A stretch of DNA of 64,000 nt from ATX-6F1 sp943369485 (lineage in GTDB: Bacteria > Cyanobacteriota > Cyanobacteriia > PCC-6307 > Cyanobiaceae), in NCBI GenBank assembly GCA_943369485.1, contig CALRNH020000010.1, positions 1 to 64,000 of the forward strand, written 5' to 3'. Below the pieces are notes generated by a model. That model saw only the letters and a list, made by a program, of their open reading frames with translations, was not told the DNA's origin and searched no databases. Position 1 is the stretch's first letter. Each line of letters opens with the position of its first letter. Shown piece by piece: positions 43,760-54,143 of the stretch. A program made the position numbers and the translations under genes.

Positions 43760-44687
43760 AGATCTCCTCCAGGATCTCTCCTGCCCCCTGGCGCTTGAGG
43801 GCATGGGCCAGCGTGATGCCGATGGCCTCCGGATCGTCCTGGTGGCCGCGGGCCTCGTCGCGAATCAGGCGCAGGCCATCCAGGCTGGCCACCATGCCGG
43901 TGAGCACCAGTTCCTCGCCCTCGAAACGGGTGTTGACGCCGATCGGCACCTGACAGCCGCCCTCCAGTTCGCGCAGGAAGGCCCTCTCCGCCAGGCAACG
44001 ACGGGCCGTGGGCAGGTGCTCCAGCACCTTGATGCGTTCCAGCACTGACTCATCCCCCCCGCGGCATTCGATGCCCAGGGCCCCCTGGCCCACCGCATGC
44101 AACGAAACGGCTGGATCGATCAGTTCATGGATGCGATCGGCCAGGCCGAGGCGCCCCAGGCCCGCAGCCGCCAGGATCAGGCAGTCATAGTCACCCGCAT
44201 CCAGCTTCTCCAGGCGGGTGATCACGTTGCCGCGCACGTCCTTGAAGGCAAGCTGGGGGTAGTGATGGCGCAACTGAGCCAGGCGCCTGAGCGAACTGGT
44301 GCCCACCACACTCCCGGCGGGCAGCGTGGCCAGGGTCTTGTCCCGATGGCGCTCATGCACCACCAGGGCATCGGCGGGATCCTCCCGTTCGGTGATGCAA
44401 CCGAGGATCAGACCCTCAGGCAGGTTCGTGGGCAGATCCTTGAGGCTGTGAACGGCGATGTCAGCTCGATCCAGAAGCATCTGGGCCTCCAGCTCCTTGG
44501 TGAAGAGCCCCTTGTCACCGATCTTGGCCAGGGCCACATCGAGGATCTTGTCCCCCTGGGTGGCCATCGCTTCGATGCTGATCTCCAGACCCCCATGGAT
44601 CCTGGCCAGCTCATCACGCACCCAGTGGGTCTGCACCATCGCCAGCTGACTGCGGCGAGAGGCAATGCGCAACGTGGAGCCAGCCAT
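43734..44687 (-). CDS. hemC: Porphobilinogen deaminase
   Basis: It joins four porphobilinogen units to hydroxymethylbilane in tetrapyrrole synthesis. The 317 residues match HemC: LRIASRRSQLAMVQTHWV at the start, AVHSLKDLPTNLPEGL, and LGIECRGGDES. The dipyrromethane cofactor Cys is in ELEGGCQVPIGV near residue 245. The stop lies inside the ClC gene's first codons (26 bases overlap), so the two are coupled. It has its own 70-base upstream gap after the DUF1824 gene. Confidence 0.97.
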   Translation of the reverse strand: MAGSTLRIASRRSQLAMVQTHWVRDELARIHGGLEISIEAMATQGDKILDVALAKIGDKGLFTKELEAQMLLDRADIAVHSLKDLPTNLPEGLILGCITEREDPADALVVHERHRDKTLATLPAGSVVGTSSLRRLAQLRHHYPQLAFKDVRGNVITRLEKLDAGDYDCLILAAAGLGRLGLADRIHELIDPAVSLHAVGQGALGIECRGGDESVLERIKVLEHLPTARRCLAERAFLRELEGGCQVPIGVNTRFEGEELVLTGMVASLDGLRLIRDEARGHQDDPEAIGITLAHALKRQGAGEILEEIFAIVRPEA

Positions 44688-44757
44688 CAGATCAACCTCA
44701 ACCCGGCAGCGACTGCCTGATACAGCCGCCCAGCCTAGGGACTGGCCGGTCCTGGGA

Positions 44758-45156
44758 TCAGGCGAAGAAATCCAGAGGCAGGGGCCCCCAGGTTCCTTCG
44801 ACCTCGGGAACCGTGGGGTGATGGCCGGTGATCAACAGCCCGTCACCGAGGCCGCTTTCGGCCCGGATCCTGAACAGGCCAGTGCTCTGGTTTCCCTTCA
44901 GGAACACCGGGCCTGACAACGCCGGCAGGTCATCGCCCACCAGAGCTTTCCAGCCCAGGGCCCGCTCACAGGAGCGCAGGGCCTCAAGGGCCGCCGCATC
45001 GGAGGGGGCCATCACACCCACCGTGAACCAGCTGCAGGCGGCCAGCCGTGCCTGCAGCTCCTGCCGGATCCGATCGCGTTGCAATCCAGTGAGGGCAGGG
45101 GCGGTGCGCAAACCGCAGAGGTCGGCGAGGGAGGCAAGATCGGCTTGGCTGGTCAA
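44758..45156 (-). CDS. DUF1824 family protein
   Basis: This 132-residue cytoplasmic protein matches the DUF1824 family, known from cyanobacteria and plants: LAACSWFTVGVMAPSDAAALEALRSCE in the middle and STGLFRIRAESGLGDGLLI near the C terminus. Its function is not known. It starts at TTG overlapping the PAP2 stop (TTGA), so it is part of the envelope-glycosylation unit above it, or simply reads through from it. hemC follows after 70 bases. Confidence 0.8.
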   Translation of the reverse strand: MTSQADLASLADLCGLRTAPALTGLQRDRIRQELQARLAACSWFTVGVMAPSDAAALEALRSCERALGWKALVGDDLPALSGPVFLKGNQSTGLFRIRAESGLGDGLLITGHHPTVPEVEGTWGPLPLDFFA

Positions 45157-45821
45157 GGAGCGAGAACGCGGTTCCGTTCACTCTGCCGGGCTGCAGCCAG
45201 CTTCCAGTTGGTCATGCAGACGCTCAGCCAGATGAAGCCCACCCCGGCACCGGCCACGATGTCGGTGGGCCAGTGCACCCGCGCATAGAGGGTGCTGATC
45301 CAGATCAGCGCAACCCAGATCGCCGAGCCGATGTAGAGCGGTCGGCGCCACTGGGGATAGCGCCTGGAGAGGAAGGCACACATCAGGAAGTAGAACACCA
45401 CAGCACCGGCGGCATGGCCGCTCGGAAAGCTGCGGCCGCTCACCTCCACCAGGGTTTCGTGGGGTCTGGCGCGATCGAACAGGGGCTTGAGCCATCGATC
45501 GACGATCAGCAGAATCCCCGCCGTTCCCACGCTCAACCAGGTCAGTTCATCCCAGGCCCGCTTCAGGATCAGGTACACCAGGGAGGCCAGCACCAGCAAG
45601 GCCGTGAACCGGGTGCCGCTCACTTGATACACCACCACCAGCGCCCGGCCCAGGGGTGCGGGAATCACGTCCCCCAGCCAGGCCAGCCCGGCTTCATCCA
45701 ACTGCGGCGTGTCGTGGTTGCCGATCGCCAGCTCGATCCAGATCACCACGAGGGCGGCCACGAGGCAGAGGGACAGGCGCCAGGCTCCGAGGCAGCGGAA
45801 CCAGGTCCGCAGGCCGCTCAA
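45153..45821 (-). CDS. PAP2-family membrane phosphatase
   Basis: This 222-residue integral membrane protein has six helices and the PAP2 signature in three parts: KPLFDRARP, SFPSGHAAG and TLYARVHWPTD. Such enzymes dephosphorylate lipid phosphates, for example undecaprenyl pyrophosphate or phosphatidate, on the periplasmic side. TTG 45821 overlaps the stop of the GT-C transferase (TTGA) and the stop overlaps the DUF1824 start. The coupling to two glycosyltransferase genes suggests recycling of the lipid carrier. The frame extends upstream to 45872 but would overlap the previous gene. Confidence 0.88.
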   Translation of the reverse strand: MSGLRTWFRCLGAWRLSLCLVAALVVIWIELAIGNHDTPQLDEAGLAWLGDVIPAPLGRALVVVYQVSGTRFTALLVLASLVYLILKRAWDELTWLSVGTAGILLIVDRWLKPLFDRARPHETLVEVSGRSFPSGHAAGAVVFYFLMCAFLSRRYPQWRRPLYIGSAIWVALIWISTLYARVHWPTDIVAGAGVGFIWLSVCMTNWKLAAARQSERNRVLAP

Positions 45822-47611
45822 GGCTGAATCCCGCGGGCTTGTTCGCTCAGATCGGCCCGCAGCACCCGCCACAGCCGGTGGTTGCCACGGCTTCCCAGGG
45901 TCTTGATTCGGGACGGGTCAAGGTTGAACTCCCCGAGCTTGGAGGCCTCACCGAACAGCAGCACGGTGGGGGCTGGGTGTCTCGGCGCCGAAGGCTGGCC
46001 AGGGCGTGCAGCAAGCTTGCCCAGCTGCTCGCGGGCTCCTTCCGCAGTGTCGAAGAAGGTCACGGGCTGTCGGCTGTAATACACAACGCTGTAGCGCTTA
46101 TAGCCGATCACAAGCAGGTCTTCGTTGCCCTTCGACACCGTTCCGGCCAGGACGGCCAGGTCGCGAACGGGGGTTTGCCGTTGGTCCTGCATCAGCGGCG
46201 CCAGTGGCGGCACCACGAACAGCAGCACCCCTGCGAATCCGGCCAGATTCGGCAGCCAGAGCAGGCGCGGCGGCCCGGCCCGCAGCAGCAGCAGCACGAG
46301 AGCGATCGCCGCGGAGGCCAGAACGACCGCCAGCAGCTGGGGAAGGCCGGAGCTGCTCAACGACTGTGCAAAGTTCGGATAGGCCGGATCGGTGGCGGCC
46401 CAGCGGGGGGCGAGAACCGCGGCGACGGCGAGGGCCGAGAGCAGGAGCGCGTTGAAGCCGGCACTCCAGCGCTGCGGCCGATCAGGACCAACTGCTTGTC
46501 CAGCTGACCCGGGCAGAGGAGACCACAGCAGGCTGATCAGCAGGGCGGCGGCTGGCACCAGGGGCAGGATGTAACCGGCCAGCTTGGTGGCTGCGGCGGA
46601 GAAGAACAGCAGCACCACCGTCAACCAGACCAGGAAGAAGGGTGCCAGCTGGTTCCGCCGCGCTTGCTGCCGCCATCGCCCGAGCCGCCAGTAGCCCAGC
46701 CGCGCCACAGCCAACGGCAGAAAACAGGACCAGGGCAGCAGCAGCAGCAGAAGCCAGGGCAGGTAGAAGTACCAGGGCCCGGCGTGGCCATAGAGCACGG
46801 AGGTGTAACGCTCCAGGTTGCTGAACCCGAAGAATCCACCCAGGAAGGCCATGCCATGGGCCCGGGCTGCAAGGACGTACCAAGGCGATGCCACGGCCAG
46901 GAACACCAGGGCCATCGCCAGGATCGGCATTTGGCGAAACACGGCCCGCAGCTGGCCCTGGCAGAGCAGGAACACTCCGATCACCAGGCCCGGCACCACC
47001 AGCCCCACCGGCCCCTTGGCCAGCACGGCCACCGCACTGAACACAGGCATGGCCCCGTAACCCAGCCGTCGCAGCCAGGGACGCTCCGGCTGGCTATAGC
47101 TCAGGAAGAAGCCGAACAGGCACAGCGTGATGGCACTCGCCAGAAACATGTCGGTGACGGAGATGCGTCCCCAGCCCACCCAGCCAGGGTTGAGGGCCAG
47201 CACCCCGGCGCCCAGCCATGCCCGCTGCCAGCGGATCAGTTGCCCAGCCTGGTCAGAGCCGCTGATCCAGAGCAGGGCGAAGCCCGCCAGCACCACGGCG
47301 CTGGCTGCGGTGGCCACCGGTAGCCGGGCGGCCCACTCCGAGACACCGAAGAAGCGAAAGCTCAGGGCCACCATCCAGTAGCCCCAGACGGGATAGTCAA
47401 AGAACGGCTCACCGTTCCAGTGGGGCGTGATCCAGTCGTTGCGCTGCAGCATTTCCCGGCCCACCTCAACGAACAGGGCTTCGGTCTTGTCCATCAGGCT
47501 GAGTGTGCCCAGATGGTTGAAGAAGGCCAGCCAGCAGAGCACCAGCAGACCGGCGGCTGTCAGCAGAGCCAGGCGCGCGGAGAGCGTCTGCGGGGGCGTC
47601 GAAAGGGCCAT
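45818..47611 (-). CDS. ArnT-like GT-C glycosyltransferase (PMT superfamily)
   Basis: This 597-residue membrane protein should transfer a sugar from a polyprenyl-phosphate donor to a periplasmic acceptor. It has about 12 hydrophobic helices. The first lumenal loop carries the conserved acidic motif in SLMDKTEALFVEVGREML (Asp and Glu) and WNGEPFFDYPVWGYW. The topology and loop match ArnT/PMT-type enzymes. The donor is probably made by the GT2-GtrA protein encoded 75 bases upstream. Start ATG 47611 gives MALSTPPQT. The acceptor cannot be told from sequence; an LPS, glycolipid or protein is possible. Confidence 0.88.
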   Translation of the reverse strand: MALSTPPQTLSARLALLTAAGLLVLCWLAFFNHLGTLSLMDKTEALFVEVGREMLQRNDWITPHWNGEPFFDYPVWGYWMVALSFRFFGVSEWAARLPVATAASAVVLAGFALLWISGSDQAGQLIRWQRAWLGAGVLALNPGWVGWGRISVTDMFLASAITLCLFGFFLSYSQPERPWLRRLGYGAMPVFSAVAVLAKGPVGLVVPGLVIGVFLLCQGQLRAVFRQMPILAMALVFLAVASPWYVLAARAHGMAFLGGFFGFSNLERYTSVLYGHAGPWYFYLPWLLLLLLPWSCFLPLAVARLGYWRLGRWRQQARRNQLAPFFLVWLTVVLLFFSAAATKLAGYILPLVPAAALLISLLWSPLPGSAGQAVGPDRPQRWSAGFNALLLSALAVAAVLAPRWAATDPAYPNFAQSLSSSGLPQLLAVVLASAAIALVLLLLRAGPPRLLWLPNLAGFAGVLLFVVPPLAPLMQDQRQTPVRDLAVLAGTVSKGNEDLLVIGYKRYSVVYYSRQPVTFFDTAEGAREQLGKLAARPGQPSAPRHPAPTVLLFGEASKLGEFNLDPSRIKTLGSRGNHRLWRVLRADLSEQARGIQP

Positions 47612-47651
47612 GCGATCAGGGCACGGGATGGGGAGTGGAAAGAACAACCGC

Positions 47652-47669
47652 TCGTTCAGAAACGAACGA
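47652..47669 (-). promoter_or_regulatory. Inverted repeat between GT2-GtrA and GT-C genes
   Basis: TCGTTC (47652-47657) and GAACGA (47664-47669) form a perfect 6-bp stem with a 6-base loop in the 75-base gap. It could set relative expression of the two genes. No T tract follows in either direction. Confidence 0.3.
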
Positions 47670-47686
47670 CTGGGACACAGATCAGC

Positions 47687-48814
47687 TCAGGGGGTGTTCC
47701 AGACGAAACGGGAAGAGGCGGCGTAATTCCATACGAACACGACGGCAATACCGGCAATCTGAGCAAAAAGAGTATCTTTGGCCACGCTGGAATAAAAAAC
47801 ACTAGCCAGACCGATGTTGGCCAGCATGGGTAATGATGCAACAATTAGAAACTTGATCAGACCTGCAAACAGTGGAAGACCCTTTAACCTCAGATGGCGA
47901 AAGGTGAGCGTGTTATTGACCAGATAATTACTACATGCAGAAGCAATCACCGCCGGAGGCAATGAGGCAACAAAGGAAAATCCAAGTAACATTAATAACT
48001 TAGAAGCCAGCAGCTGAACCCCGATTCCAGAAACACCGACCAAGGCGAAACTCACCGCACGCCGTGGCACCATGCGTAACAGCAGCGTATGGACAATCGA
48101 GACACCAAAATCCCAGAGGATGGAAACATCCAACTTGGAATGGCCAAAGCTGCGGGACTGGAACGTAAGGGGAGTTTCAGTGACAACGAGTTGCCCCCGG
48201 CTGATCGACAGGAGTTCATAGAGGAACTTGAAGCCCTGCGCATCAACCAGGCGAATCATCGGCATGCAGCGGTTGAGCCGCAGGGCGAAGAAGCCACTCA
48301 TGAAATCGGTGAGATGCCTGTAGCGAGGCAGGGTGAACCGTGCCAGGCGATTGGCCATCACAGAACCTCCTTCGCGCTTGCTGCTCAAGCCCTTGATGGA
48401 AGCGGCGGGGTGAAAGCGACTGCCGATCACCAGATCGGCGTTCTGGGCGATCAGCGTGTCGAGAGCCTCTGCAACGGCGGCGGGCTCATGCTGGCCGTCA
48501 CAATCCATCACGACAGCCAGGTCGCCGGTGGCATCAAGCAGGCCCTCCTTGATCGCACTGGACAAGCCTGATCGCCCCACCCTACGGATCAGGCGAAGAG
48601 TGGGTTCCTGTTGCGCCAGTTCCTTCACCAGATCAGCGGTGCCGTCCGCCGAATCGTCATCGACGATGATCAGTTCCAACTGAAAACGGCTTCGAAGTGC
48701 CAGCAATTGCTGGAGGATCGGCTGTATGTTCGGCCGCTCGTTGAAGGTGGGAAGAACGATGGTGACCCGCGCTGCCGGAGAGGAGCCGGCAGACGCGATG
48801 ACCGATTCGAGCAA
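47687..48814 (-). CDS. Fused polyprenyl-phosphate glycosyltransferase (GT2) and GtrA flippase-like protein
   Basis: This 375-residue protein should make a polyprenyl-phosphate-linked sugar and help move it across the membrane. Residues about 15-230 are a GT2 domain of the dolichol-phosphate-mannose synthase type: VTIVLPTFNERPNI, IIVDDDSADGTADLV and VVMDCDGQHEPAAVAE (Asp-x-Asp). The C-terminal 145 residues form a GtrA domain with four helices (FALVGVSGIGVQLLAS onwards), followed by FVWNYAASSRFVW. The 3' half is much richer in A/T than its surroundings. TTG 48814 lies 28 bases after the rpoD stop and is the only start near the domain. Confidence 0.9.
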   Translation of the reverse strand: MLESVIASAGSSPAARVTIVLPTFNERPNIQPILQQLLALRSRFQLELIIVDDDSADGTADLVKELAQQEPTLRLIRRVGRSGLSSAIKEGLLDATGDLAVVMDCDGQHEPAAVAEALDTLIAQNADLVIGSRFHPAASIKGLSSKREGGSVMANRLARFTLPRYRHLTDFMSGFFALRLNRCMPMIRLVDAQGFKFLYELLSISRGQLVVTETPLTFQSRSFGHSKLDVSILWDFGVSIVHTLLLRMVPRRAVSFALVGVSGIGVQLLASKLLMLLGFSFVASLPPAVIASACSNYLVNNTLTFRHLRLKGLPLFAGLIKFLIVASLPMLANIGLASVFYSSVAKDTLFAQIAGIAVVFVWNYAASSRFVWNTP

Positions 48815-48841
48815 AGGAAGGAAGCCTCAGACGATGCGAGG

Positions 48842-50341
<1,500 letters not shown>

Positions 50342-50721
50342 GACGGACGAAGACAGGGTGTGGGGGCGCGTTAACACGCAAAACGAACGGCCCAGATAGG
50401 GCGGTGACATCCGATCAGGCCAGGCCGCAGACCAGACAAACAATGCCGACAAAGGCCCGGCGATCGACCATCGCCCCAAGACCGATGTCCATCGACGGCA
50501 TCAAGCGTCTGAAGAAAGCAAGCCCAACTCGAAAACGACGAACACGGTGATCAGGGGCCAAAGCCCAGCAGCGCTGTCAGGGGTGGTCTCAGACCGGGAG
50601 GACCGATGGGGAGGGAGACTCACCATGGCACTCTCTTCAGGTCTTCCCTCTGGACGGAACTCTGCGGGGTTCCGACAGCAGCTTTAGCGGCTGCTCAACG
50701 ACGGCATTCTAAGAATCTGAT
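50342..50721. other. Hairpin-rich non-coding region between rpoD and priA
   Basis: About 380 bases separate the divergent rpoD and priA genes, unusually long for this window. No frame looks coding. On the priA side there are two adjacent hairpins: GGAAC (50656-50660) with GTTCC (50669-50673), and AGCAGC (50677-50682) with GCTGCT (50690-50695). A third short one is CGATG with CATCG near 50484-50495. It must hold both promoters, but I cannot pick a convincing -10/-35 pair. A small RNA or a structured 5' leader is possible. Confidence 0.55.
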
Positions 50722-53043
50722 GTGGGCTTTGCAAGGTTGGAGCGATCCGAGCCGGTGACCCCTGGCCCCACCTGGCTTCAAATCTGGCTGGAGGCGGGAC
50801 GCGAGGGACGAATCTTCACCTATTCCAACCCGCTTGGGCTGCCCCTGGCCAGTGGTGATCTGGTGCGACTGAAGCTGCGGGGCCGGCGTCACATCGGCCT
50901 GGTGGTGGAAAGGCTCGAGCGACTGCCGCAGGAGCTGGATGCCGATCGCCTTCAACCAGTGGAAGGGCTGCACCAGAGCGCCGCTGTGGACCCCCACTGG
51001 CGGGCCCTGCTGAGCGAGGTGGCGGCGGACTGCCACACCAGCCTGTTCAAGACCTTGAAAACGGCCCTCCCACCAGGCTGGCTGGGGCAAAGGCCCGAGC
51101 GCCAGGGCGGCCCGGCCCGCAACCGTTGGCTGATCGAACTGAGGCCGCACAGGGATGACGCCACAGGCTCGCCCTCCGATCTCACCCCCCGTCAGCAGGC
51201 GCTGCTGGAGCGGTTGAAGCAACGGGGTGGACGGGCCTGGCTGAGCACGCTCACCACTGCGGAGCGCTTCAGCAGATCAGTGGTGGAAGGACTGGAGCGC
51301 CAGGGGCGTCTGCGGCGCCGGGCCGTGGCCTCCGGCAGCGCCGAGTGGCTGGCACTGCAGACTGCCGGGGTGGACGCCATGGACGGAACAGCAGCGACCC
51401 TTGAGCTCCCGCAGGCGCCCAGCGAAGCCCAGCGCCATGCTCTCGAACGACTGGCCGCCACACCACCTGGTGGTGCCCTGCTGCTCTGGGGGGTGACCGG
51501 TTCGGGCAAGACCGAGGTGTATCTGCAGGCCTGCGCTCTGGCCCTGGCCCAGGGCCAGAGCGCCCTGGTGCTCACGCCCGAAATCGGACTGGTCCCGCAG
51601 CTGCTGGACCGCTTCAAGGCCCGCTTCGCCGGCTCGATCGTGGAGTACCACAGCGGCTTGAGCGAAACCCAGCGCATCGCCGGCTGGCGCCGCTGCCTGG
51701 AGGCTGACCACGTCCAGCCGGTGGTGGTGGTGGGCACCCGCTCAGCCGTGTTCTTACCACTACGGAACCTGGCGCTGATCGTCCTGGATGAGGAACACGA
51801 CAGCTCCTACAAGCAGGAGAGCCCCATGCCCTGCTATCACGCCCGCGATGTGGCCCGGCACCGGGCCCGCCGCAGCGGCTCCCGGTTGCTGCTGGGCAGT
51901 GCCACCCCGTCGTTGGAAACCTGGCTTTCCTGCCAGAGCGAGGGCCCTGGCGCCACGGGCCTGGTGCGGCTGCCGGAGCGCATCGGCCAGCGACCTCTGC
52001 CGCCGGTGCGGGTGGTGGACATGCGCCAGGAACTCGCGGAAGGTCACCGCCGCCTGATCAGCCGGCCGCTGATGGAGCGGCTGGAGCACCTGCGCGAGCA
52101 GGGGGAGCAGGCCGTGGTGCTGGTGCCTCGGCGCGGTTACAGCAGCTTCCTGAGCTGCCGCAGTTGTGGCGAGGTGGTGCAGTGCCCCCACTGCGATGTG
52201 GCCCTGACGGTGCACCGCTCGGTCCGTTCCGGTGACTGGCTGCGCTGCCACTGGTGCGATCACCGTCAGGTGATCGAGGAGCGCTGTGGTGCCTGTGGCT
52301 CCACCGCCTTCAAGCCCTTCGGCGCCGGCACCCAGCGGGTGATGGAGCAACTCACCCAGGAGTTGGAAGGCCTGCGGGTGCTTCGCTTCGACCGCGACAC
52401 CACCCGAGGCCAGGGGGGGCACCGGCGCCTGCTGGAGCAGTTCGCCGCCGGCGAGGCCGACGTGCTGGTCGGCACCCAGATGCTGGCCAAGGGCATGGAT
52501 TTGCCAGGAGTGACCCTGGCGGCGGTGCTGGCGGCCGATGGCCTGCTGCATCGCCCAGACCTGCGTTCCAGCGAGCAGAGCCTGCAACTGCTGCTGCAGC
52601 TGGCGGGCCGGGCCGGCCGGGGCGATCGACCAGGGGAGGTGCTGGTGCAGACCTACTGCCCCGACCACGCCGTGATCCGCCACCTGGTGGATGGCCGATA
52701 TGAACGCTTTCTGGAGCAGGAGCTCGAGATCCGTCGCCAGGCGGGGCTTGTGCCCTTCAGCCGGGCCGCCCTGCTGCGGCTGGTGGGGATCTCGGCCAGC
52801 GCCACCGCCACCGCCGCCACCGCCCTGGCGGAGCGCATCGCCCCCCAGGTGGAGGCCGCCGGCTGGGTGATGGTGGGACCGGCGCCGGCACCGATCACCC
52901 GGGTGGCGGGCCGCAGCCGCTGGCAGCTGCTGCTGCACGGCCCGCCCGGCAGCCAGCTGCCACTGCCGCCGGAGGAGGAGCTGCGCCAAGGGCTGCCCCA
53001 CGGGGTGGGTCTGGCGATTGATCCGGATCCGCTCGAGCTCTAG
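50722..53043 (+). CDS. priA: Primosomal replication-restart helicase PriA
   Basis: It rebuilds replication forks after collapse. The 773-residue protein has a 3'-DNA-binding domain at the N terminus, then the helicase with Walker A LLWGVTGSGKTEVYLQ near 257, DEEH in IVLDEEHDSSYKQE and a helicase motif around VLVGTQMLAKGMD. The zinc-binding insert has eight Cys: SCRSCGEVVQCPHCDVAL and WLRCHWCDH, then CGACGS. Start GTG 50722 gives MGFARLERSEP; a GTG at 50755 is an alternative. The 3' end overlaps the convergent DUF3153 gene by four bases. Confidence 0.94.
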   Translation: MGFARLERSEPVTPGPTWLQIWLEAGREGRIFTYSNPLGLPLASGDLVRLKLRGRRHIGLVVERLERLPQELDADRLQPVEGLHQSAAVDPHWRALLSEVAADCHTSLFKTLKTALPPGWLGQRPERQGGPARNRWLIELRPHRDDATGSPSDLTPRQQALLERLKQRGGRAWLSTLTTAERFSRSVVEGLERQGRLRRRAVASGSAEWLALQTAGVDAMDGTAATLELPQAPSEAQRHALERLAATPPGGALLLWGVTGSGKTEVYLQACALALAQGQSALVLTPEIGLVPQLLDRFKARFAGSIVEYHSGLSETQRIAGWRRCLEADHVQPVVVVGTRSAVFLPLRNLALIVLDEEHDSSYKQESPMPCYHARDVARHRARRSGSRLLLGSATPSLETWLSCQSEGPGATGLVRLPERIGQRPLPPVRVVDMRQELAEGHRRLISRPLMERLEHLREQGEQAVVLVPRRGYSSFLSCRSCGEVVQCPHCDVALTVHRSVRSGDWLRCHWCDHRQVIEERCGACGSTAFKPFGAGTQRVMEQLTQELEGLRVLRFDRDTTRGQGGHRRLLEQFAAGEADVLVGTQMLAKGMDLPGVTLAAVLAADGLLHRPDLRSSEQSLQLLLQLAGRAGRGDRPGEVLVQTYCPDHAVIRHLVDGRYERFLEQELEIRRQAGLVPFSRAALLRLVGISASATATAATALAERIAPQVEAAGWVMVGPAPAPITRVAGRSRWQLLLHGPPGSQLPLPPEEELRQGLPHGVGLAIDPDPLEL

Positions 53044-54143
53044 GCCGGTAGCTCCGGGAGTCGGAAGCCCAGCTGCCAGCGCAGCCGCTGCAGGATCAGC
53101 ACCACCGCCAGCACCAGCGCGATCCCCACACTGCCCAGGCCGAGGCGGCTCCAGCGCCAGGCACTGAGCTCCAGGCGATTCACGGCGCCGCTGCGCAGGG
53201 GCCAGACCACCACCTCTCGACCAGAAACAATCTCAGCGCCAGCCGCCAGGGGCTGAGCCACGCGCACCGAGCCCATCGCCAGGGGTTCGAAGCTCAGCTC
53301 CAGATCCACCCCTGGCCAGGCCCGTGTTGCGCCGAGATCCAACTCGAGCACCAGCTGCTGACGCACGCCGATCAGCCAATTGCGCTCCTGGAGCGACAAC
53401 TGGGGCGGCGGCAGCTCCAGCCCCCCCAGCCGGCCCGCCACCGCGACGCTGTCCTGGAGCCAGGAGGCGGCCCGCTCCGGGGTCAGCACAGGGCTGATCA
53501 CCCGCAGTTCGCCTCCACGCTGCTCCAGCCGGTGGGGCAGATCAGCGATCCCCTTGGCGTATTGGTCCTGCCAGGGCAGCCGCTGGCCTGTGGTGCTGTT
53601 GAAGGTTTGCTCCAGTTGAATCCTTCCGGGAGCAGGGAAATGCACCGCGGTGCTCACCCGCATGCACCCCCCCAACAGCGCGGCGAGCAACAGCAGCACG
53701 CTCAGCAGAGCGGCGAAGCCCCAGGGCACCGTCGTCGGACCCACGGGCGGCGGTGGGGGAGACTCCTCGCGGCGATGGCGGGTTCGGCCCAACGAACCGG
53801 CCTTGGCCCGACCCTGGAGTGATTCCACCTCGCCCAGGGCCGGCAGGGTGAGGGACCAGTTGCTCGGCCGCCCGAGCTCGGGGGCCTCCAGCACCATCTC
53901 GAGGGCCTTGGCCTCCAGCCGCAATTCGGCGTCGGCGCAGGCGCGCAGGGACCGGCAGAGACGGAGCGCCCGCTCAGCGTCCCCCTGGCCCATCAAGGCC
54001 GTGGCCATGAGCAACCGCAACCGTCCGCCGATGACGGTGCGGGGACCATGGAGCTCAGCCAGGGGCTCCAGAAGAGCCAAAACAGTGCCGTAGTCGCCAC
54101 GATCGAGGGCCGCGCGGGACCGATCGAGGGACTCCTCAGCCAC
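53040..54143 (-). CDS. DUF3153 family membrane protein with TPR-like N terminus
   Basis: This 367-residue protein begins with helical repeats resembling TPRs (SRAALDRGDYGTVLALLEPL, then LLMATALMGQGDAERALRL). A basic linker and a hydrophobic helix with a Cys (LLLLAALLGGCMRVST) follow; the Cys could be lipidated if the protein is processed there. A periplasmic domain of about 180 residues comes next (HFPAPGRIQLEQTFNSTTGQ) and a C-terminal helix (VGIALVLAVVLILQRL). This domain order fits DUF3153. GTG 54143 overlaps the end of argB by eight bases. Function unknown. Confidence 0.75.
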   Translation of the reverse strand: MAEESLDRSRAALDRGDYGTVLALLEPLAELHGPRTVIGGRLRLLMATALMGQGDAERALRLCRSLRACADAELRLEAKALEMVLEAPELGRPSNWSLTLPALGEVESLQGRAKAGSLGRTRHRREESPPPPPVGPTTVPWGFAALLSVLLLLAALLGGCMRVSTAVHFPAPGRIQLEQTFNSTTGQRLPWQDQYAKGIADLPHRLEQRGGELRVISPVLTPERAASWLQDSVAVAGRLGGLELPPPQLSLQERNWLIGVRQQLVLELDLGATRAWPGVDLELSFEPLAMGSVRVAQPLAAGAEIVSGREVVVWPLRSGAVNRLELSAWRWSRLGLGSVGIALVLAVVLILQRLRWQLGFRLPELPA

